The position numbers were made by a program, and so were the translations under genes. The notes under the pieces were generated by a model. That model made no database searches. It saw nothing but the letters and a program-made list of their open reading frames with translations, and was not told where the DNA came from. This document shows, one piece after another, positions 59,640 through 64,000 of a DNA stretch of 64,000 nucleotides. Numbering within the stretch: the first letter of the stretch is position 1; every line of letters starts with the position of its first letter. The DNA lies in the NCBI RefSeq assembly GCF_020179755.1, contig NZ_JAIUCY010000005.1, positions 310,001 through 374,000 of the forward strand. Reading direction: 5' to 3'. This DNA comes from Herbaspirillum sp. alder98. GTDB lineage: Bacteria; Pseudomonadota; Gammaproteobacteria; Burkholderiales; Burkholderiaceae_D.

Positions 59640-60470
59640 ATGGCAGGTTATCTTCAGCAATCCGGTTCGGCCGCGCGCAGCAAGCCGGTCACGACACATA
59701 CGCTGCAGGCGATGCGCAACAAGGGCGAAAAAATCTCGATGCTGACCTGCTATGACGCCAGCTTCGCCACCCTGATGGATCGCGCCGGCGTGGACACGGT
59801 ATTGATCGGAGATTCGCTGGGCATGGTCTGCCAGGGCCATGGCTCGACCCTGCCGGTGACGCTGGCCGACATTGCCTATCACACGGCCAGCGTAGTGCGC
59901 GGCGCCGGCGCGATGCTGGTCATCGCCGACCTGCCATTCGGCACCTACGCCACGCGCGAGGATGCTTTCCGCAATGCGGCCGTGCTGATGCAGGCGGGCG
60001 CCCAGATGGTCAAGCTCGAAGGCGGCGCCTGGCTGGCCGACACGGTCAGGTTCCTGACCGAGCGCGGCATCCCGGTGTGTGCGCACATCGGCCTGACGCC
60101 GCAATCGGTACATCAGCTGGGCGGGTTCAAGGTTCAAGGCAAGACCAGCGACGGCGCCACCCAGCTGCAGGCCGATGGCCTGGCGCTACAGCAGGCCGGC
60201 GCTTCGCTGATCGTGATCGAGGCAGTGCCGGCCGCCCTCGGCCGGGAAGTCACCGAGCGCCTGGCGATCCCCACCATCGGCATCGGCGCCGGTCCCGACT
60301 GTTCGGGCCAGGTGCTGGTGATGCATGACATGCTGGGCGTTTTTCCAGGCCACAAGAGTCGCTTCGTGCGCAACTTCATGGAAGGCGCCAGCGGTATCGA
60401 TGCGGCGCTGGCGGCCTATGTGGCGGCGGTGCAGGATGGTTCATTCCCAGCCCCGGAACATTGTTTCTGA
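59640..60470 (+). CDS. panB: 3-methyl-2-oxobutanoate hydroxymethyltransferase
   Basis: PanB makes ketopantoate from ketoisovalerate and methylene-tetrahydrofolate for pantothenate and CoA. The 276-residue product has [61 protein letters not shown] and [20 protein letters not shown], the blocks of the decameric barrel enzyme. Length and start are standard. It forms a pair with the kinase gene upstream. It is convergent with the 828-residue gene; stops are 45 bases apart. Confidence 0.97.
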   Translation: MAGYLQQSGSAARSKPVTTHTLQAMRNKGEKISMLTCYDASFATLMDRAGVDTVLIGDSLGMVCQGHGSTLPVTLADIAYHTASVVRGAGAMLVIADLPFGTYATREDAFRNAAVLMQAGAQMVKLEGGAWLADTVRFLTERGIPVCAHIGLTPQSVHQLGGFKVQGKTSDGATQLQADGLALQQAGASLIVIEAVPAALGREVTERLAIPTIGIGAGPDCSGQVLVMHDMLGVFPGHKSRFVRNFMEGASGIDAALAAYVAAVQDGSFPAPEHCF

Positions 60471-60515
60471 GAGGCCGCCAGAGACCCGGCGCAGCGCGGC
60501 CGGCGCGCAACGCCG

Positions 60516-63002
60516 TCAGTGAGCAGCATCGTCCGCCAGGGGGCGTTGCGCCAGCGGCACCAGATGCGGGTAATCACCGCGCCCCAACAGCTTGACGAAG
60601 GGGCTGGCTATCTTCAGCGACCACTCGGCTGCGATCTTGTCGAGCGCGTTCAGGGTCCGGTGGTCAAACTCGTCCGGGGTGATCGGCGCGGTATTGCCCC
60701 GGGCTGCCTCGTCGATGCATTTTTCCTTGATCTTCTTGATAGCGCCTCTCTTGGATGCCTCGTGGCTATCCATCGCAACGACGCGGACGATGTTCTCCAT
60801 GCCTGGCATGAGCGGCTCAAGCGCAAAGTCGATCAATTCCTGCGGCACCACGAACCCCATCAGCTTCGCGCTCGACGCCAGCGGCGCCAGCAGGAAGGCG
60901 ATGTTGCCGGCACCGTTACCGGTCTGCATCATCAGTTGATTCATGGCTTCCTTGCTGCAGAACTCGGTGACTGCGGCATGATCCTGCATATCGAGATCCG
61001 CTGGCGCTTGCAGCGTCTCATCGTGAAGTCGCATTTTCACCGCCAGGGCAAGGTCGGCATGCAACATGCCGAAACCGATTGCCGGCGAAATAGAGGTGCC
61101 CATGATGGCGCCGGCGCCGAGCAGCGCCAGGACTGCGGGGTTGGACGATAACGCGCCGGCCGCGGAATAGATCGTGGTCATGCCGATGCTGACCGCCGAA
61201 CCGGTGAGGAACGATTGCATCTGGGTCTCGGTGATGGAGGCCAGTGGCCCGACCGGTTTTTCAAAACCCATCGCCGCGGCCATCGCGGCCAACTTGCTAT
61301 CTGGCTGGGCCGCGCCCGCGCCCAGCAGGACCAGATGCGACAGCATGGTCGTCATGCTGGCGCCGGCACGACCGAAGGTCTTTTCGTAAAGATCGGCGAT
61401 GCCGCCCACTTCGATTCCCTTGACGGTCATTGCCTGCGACCTCAGCTCGGCCATGCATCCCATGCCGTTGTCGCCCAGATCGGCGCCGCCCAGGAAACTT
61501 TCGGTCACCACCGATTTCAATACGCCGTCCGGCATCATGTTCTTGATGCCTTCCATCAGCATGCCCGCGCCGGCGTAGGGGGCGACGTCCTTGGCCGTTT
61601 CCGAGGCCGAACCGCCCTCGAGGAAGGTGTTCATCAACTCGGCCGCCACCAGCTTGCGGTGCAGACACATCGCCGCCGCATTGTCAGGGTTGCGCAGCGC
61701 CTGCGACACCTCAGCTGCAAATTCGGGATTGCGCGTCGAGAAGGCCGCGACGATGTTGGCGTCATCCAGAATATCGAGCACATCGCGATGCACGTGGTCT
61801 TCCTTGCCGCAGATGACATATTTGAGTGCCAGCAGCATCGGCACCTGCTCGATATCGACCATGGTGTGCCCGGTGGCAGCGCCATGCAGCAGGGGCGTCG
61901 CTTCCACATCCGCCTTGCGGGGATCCCTGGCGGCGAAGGGTTGATCGACAATCAGTCGTGCACGCAGATGCGCCTCGGTGGTTTCGCTGAAGTGTTCGCG
62001 CATGGCGCACTCCCGCAGCAGCAGTGGCGTGTTGACAGGCGCCTTGCCGGTATCGACTCCCGCCACCTTCAATAAATTTTCCAGCAGGACCTGATCCTCC
62101 GTGGTCACCACTTCCGGGCTCTTGTTGATGAACCCGTAACGGACTGCCTCGGTGGTTTCAACCGGCTTGCCCTGCGCGATCCAGTTGCCGACCGTCCGGG
62201 CATCGATCTCTTCATTGTTACTCGGGTTTTCCTTGATACGGGTCGATACCCGGCCGAAGATCCCGCCTGATGCTTCCAGCCTGGCCGTCGCCGCCTTCAA
62301 GGCTTGCGTGATGTCCTGATCCGACTCGCCCGGTTTGCGGGCCTTCACTATCTGATGGAACATGTCGTCAATCGCATCCATCGTCACCGCCACGCTCGGA
62401 CTGCTGGCGGCCAGATGCCCCAGTGCCGCGACGCCTTTGCTCCGGCAGGCATGTTCGATGACCTCGGCCAGGTCGGGATGGTACGAGAAGAGCGTGACCA
62501 GCTTCATCTCCAGCTTGAGCTGCTCGATAAGCTCGCCGTACTGGGCGCTTGCAGCGGACGCGTTGGTCGAAGGCCCTTGTTTTTCCATCAATCTGGCAGC
62601 CAGTTGGCGCACCTTGCCGCTGGCATTTTCCTTGCCCGGGAAGAGCCTGAAATTGGTCGCCTCGCTGGTCTTCTCCATCAGGTTTGCGAACCCTGTCCTG
62701 ACCGGATTGCGCTTGATCAATGCGCCGGAGCCGTCCTCCTCTTGCGCCTCGCGACGCAGGGTCGCTTCCAGGGCGACGAATTCGGATCCGAGCTCATGCG
62801 CGGCTTGTTGCATGGCCCGCGCGGTGTTGGTCAGCTTGGATTGAGCGCTGCCGGCAAGCTGCATGCGGGCGGGCGTATCTGCGCCCCGTTTCTGGCGTTG
62901 ATCGACGGTCAATGCCGTGACCTGCGCCGGGAGAGCAGCTGTTGGCGCAGGGATGTTGATGCCTTCTGTAGAGATATAGGCGCGTGGACCGATTGTCGTC
63001 AT
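60516..63002 (-). CDS. 828-residue protein of unknown family, candidate type III effector
   Basis: I do not recognise a family. The N-terminal 60 residues are rich in Thr, Ala, Pro and Gln with few acidic residues, a profile common to type III secretion signals, and there is no Sec signal. The middle is helical and soluble. A stretch at about 590-660 has two hydrophobic, Gly/Ala/Ser-rich segments (SIGMTTIYSAAGALSSNPAV and the following LALLGAGAIMG...) that could insert in membrane. The end is charged. The upstream hrp-box-like element on the same strand supports a virulence or host-contact role. No chaperone gene is adjacent. It lies between convergent panB and the terminator of the carbonic anhydrase, so it is a single-gene unit. 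It could equally be another large membrane-active protein. Confidence 0.55.
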   Translation of the reverse strand: MTTIGPRAYISTEGINIPAPTAALPAQVTALTVDQRQKRGADTPARMQLAGSAQSKLTNTARAMQQAAHELGSEFVALEATLRREAQEEDGSGALIKRNPVRTGFANLMEKTSEATNFRLFPGKENASGKVRQLAARLMEKQGPSTNASAASAQYGELIEQLKLEMKLVTLFSYHPDLAEVIEHACRSKGVAALGHLAASSPSVAVTMDAIDDMFHQIVKARKPGESDQDITQALKAATARLEASGGIFGRVSTRIKENPSNNEEIDARTVGNWIAQGKPVETTEAVRYGFINKSPEVVTTEDQVLLENLLKVAGVDTGKAPVNTPLLLRECAMREHFSETTEAHLRARLIVDQPFAARDPRKADVEATPLLHGAATGHTMVDIEQVPMLLALKYVICGKEDHVHRDVLDILDDANIVAAFSTRNPEFAAEVSQALRNPDNAAAMCLHRKLVAAELMNTFLEGGSASETAKDVAPYAGAGMLMEGIKNMMPDGVLKSVVTESFLGGADLGDNGMGCMAELRSQAMTVKGIEVGGIADLYEKTFGRAGASMTTMLSHLVLLGAGAAQPDSKLAAMAAAMGFEKPVGPLASITETQMQSFLTGSAVSIGMTTIYSAAGALSSNPAVLALLGAGAIMGTSISPAIGFGMLHADLALAVKMRLHDETLQAPADLDMQDHAAVTEFCSKEAMNQLMMQTGNGAGNIAFLLAPLASSAKLMGFVVPQELIDFALEPLMPGMENIVRVVAMDSHEASKRGAIKKIKEKCIDEAARGNTAPITPDEFDHRTLNALDKIAAEWSLKIASPFVKLLGRGDYPHLVPLAQRPLADDAAH

Positions 63003-63115
63003 TCTGGTTTTTCTTCACATGATCACGCCTGGGGAGAATCCTCATGATCGCGGGCAAAGTGCTGGCGGGATCCATTCATCTCAGGCTGGGTGGGCGGGGG
63101 TAAATCTAACGAAAA

Positions 63116-63144
63116 TAAGTGACGAATCCTTCATCCCCGGTTCC
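63116..63144 (-). promoter_or_regulatory. hrp-box-like promoter upstream of the 828-residue gene
   Basis: On the minus strand GGAACC (63144-63139), 16 bases, then TCACTTA (63122-63116). The consensus of HrpL-type ECF sigma promoters is GGAACC-N15/16-CCACNNA, so 10 of 11 fixed positions match. It lies 113 bases before the start codon. One such match per spacer length is expected by chance in a window of this size, so placement is the main support. Confidence 0.45.
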
Positions 63145-63169
63145 ATCGGCAACCAGTCACATGCGCAAC

Positions 63170-63203
63170 GAAAACGGCCCGGTCGAAAGATCGACCGGGC
63201 CGT
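63170..63203 (-). terminator. intrinsic terminator after the carbonic anhydrase gene
   Basis: A 13-bp perfect stem, 63174-63186 with 63191-63203, around a 4-base loop, followed on the minus strand by four T. It lies about 40 bases after the stop of the carbonic anhydrase and isolates the next gene downstream. Confidence 0.85.
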
Positions 63204-63241
63204 TCGCACTGCTCGTTGCGCTCAGGCGCAACGTCATCCCG

Positions 63242-63919
63242 TCAAGGTGCCGCGTCGGCGTAGCGCGCCAGGCTTTGCGTGAGATGGCGCTGGCAATCGT
63301 CGGCGCTGCCGATGGCTTCGGTCAGGTTGCGCAGCAGGCCGTCATGCACGCCATAGACCAGGCCGTAGATGCTCAGCTCCTGGCCGCGTTCCCAGGCGTC
63401 AGTGACGATGGTGGTGCGGCAGATATTGGCCATCTGTTCCAGCACGTTGAGTTCGCACAGGCGATCATGCTGTTCGCTGTGGCTCATGCCGTCGTGGAAG
63501 CAGTGCACGTGCTTTTCGTGCACATCCTGCACGTGCTGCAACCAGTTGTCGGCCAGGCCGACACGGCGCTTGGTGAGCGCGGCCGAGACGCCGGCGCAGC
63601 CGTAATGGCCGCAGATGATCACGTGCTTGACCTTCAGCACGTCCACGGCGAACTGCAATACCGACAGGCAGTTCAGGTCGGTATGCACCACCACGTTGGC
63701 GATGTTGCGGTGGACGAACAATTCGCCCGGCAACAAACCCAGCAGGTCATTGGCCGGTACGCGGTTGTCGGAGCAACCGATCCACATGTATTCGGGCGAG
63801 CGCTGGGCGCCCAGTTTCTTGAAGAAATCCGGGTCGCGTGCGGTGATTTCGGAGGCCCAGCGGCGGTTTCCCTTGAGCAGCTGTTCCTGGATCATGTCTT
63901 GTGGGCTTGGTGTTGTCAT
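63242..63919 (-). CDS. can: beta-class carbonic anhydrase
   Basis: Zinc enzyme that interconverts CO2 and bicarbonate for carboxylation reactions in the cytoplasm. The 225-residue product has WIGCSDNRVPANDLLGLLPG with the zinc Cys and the Asp/Arg dyad, FVHRNIANVV, and ICGHYGCAGVSAAL with the zinc His and Cys. Length matches the Can/CynT type. The start at 63919 gives MTTPSPQDMIQEQLL; another ATG ten codons upstream at 63949 is possible and neither has a clear ribosome binding site. It is transcribed alone and ends in a strong terminator. Confidence 0.95.
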   Translation of the reverse strand: MTTPSPQDMIQEQLLKGNRRWASEITARDPDFFKKLGAQRSPEYMWIGCSDNRVPANDLLGLLPGELFVHRNIANVVVHTDLNCLSVLQFAVDVLKVKHVIICGHYGCAGVSAALTKRRVGLADNWLQHVQDVHEKHVHCFHDGMSHSEQHDRLCELNVLEQMANICRTTIVTDAWERGQELSIYGLVYGVHDGLLRNLTEAIGSADDCQRHLTQSLARYADAAP

Positions 63920-63949
63920 GGTCGGCAAGATCTGGTTGGTCGCGCGCAT

Positions 63950-64000
63950 CGATACGCCGCATGCTCAGGCAGGCGGCGCTCAGGCGCGCTGGTTGGATGA
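63950..64000. other. right edge of the window
   Basis: Fifty bases upstream of the carbonic anhydrase gene. No gene or signal can be supported from this short stretch. Confidence 0.4.

Overview
The window is a GC-rich, densely coding stretch of a betaproteobacterial chromosome. Gene content and order (recA-recX, sucC-sucD with a TerC-family gene and a type IV pilin, hda-HAD-pcnB-folK, dck-panB, an intracellular PHB depolymerase) fit the Oxalobacteraceae, most like Herbaspirillum and relatives; this is inference from gene families, not a database match. I see no tRNA, rRNA, insertion sequence, prophage or CRISPR array.

Layout. 0.1-7 kb is housekeeping: moaC (+), then on the minus strand a type IV pilin, a TerC-type membrane protein, sucD, sucC, recX and recA, the last with a clear LexA operator. 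7.1-9.4 kb is a response regulator with TPR repeats paired with a small soluble histidine kinase. 9.5-12.5 kb is a sulfonate/nitrate-type ABC uptake cluster (two binding proteins, one permease, a 41-residue membrane peptide) with no ATPase gene. 12.5-14.8 kb holds an OsmC-family peroxidase, a Tim44-like membrane protein and a small exported protein. 15.2-19.9 kb is an OmpR-type regulator, a sensor kinase, a DUF4212 subunit and a large sodium:solute symporter. 20.1-28.8 kb has two related chemoreceptors flanking a 1653-residue toxin/effector-like protein whose C-terminus carries motifs of the EreA/ChaN/TIKI fold.

28.8-41.7 kb is the most unusual region. It carries two versions of a transglutaminase / circularly permuted ATP-grasp / alpha-E module. 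The minus-strand version has two transglutaminase-like proteins and an ATP-grasp fused to alpha-E. The plus-strand version has separate ATP-grasp and alpha-E genes followed by an Anbu-type proteasome-like peptidase. A PHB depolymerase and a glutathione S-transferase lie between them. Together they look like an ATP-dependent peptide or amide ligation system coupled to proteolysis.

41.8-47.4 kb returns to housekeeping: purM (-), then an overlapping plus-strand run of an AI-2E/PerM-family permease, hda, a HAD phosphatase, pcnB and folK. 47.4-58.6 kb is a complete minus-strand chemosensory operon: a CheZ-like membrane protein, CheY, a STAS protein, CheA, two chemoreceptors, CheW, CheR, CheB and a REC-EAL phosphodiesterase. 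It probably controls a c-di-GMP output rather than, or as well as, flagella. It sits between folK and dck-panB, which I recall as neighbours in related bacteria, so it looks like an insertion. 60.5-63.0 kb encodes an 828-residue protein of no recognised family with a hrp-box-like promoter upstream, a candidate type III effector. A beta-carbonic anhydrase closes the window.
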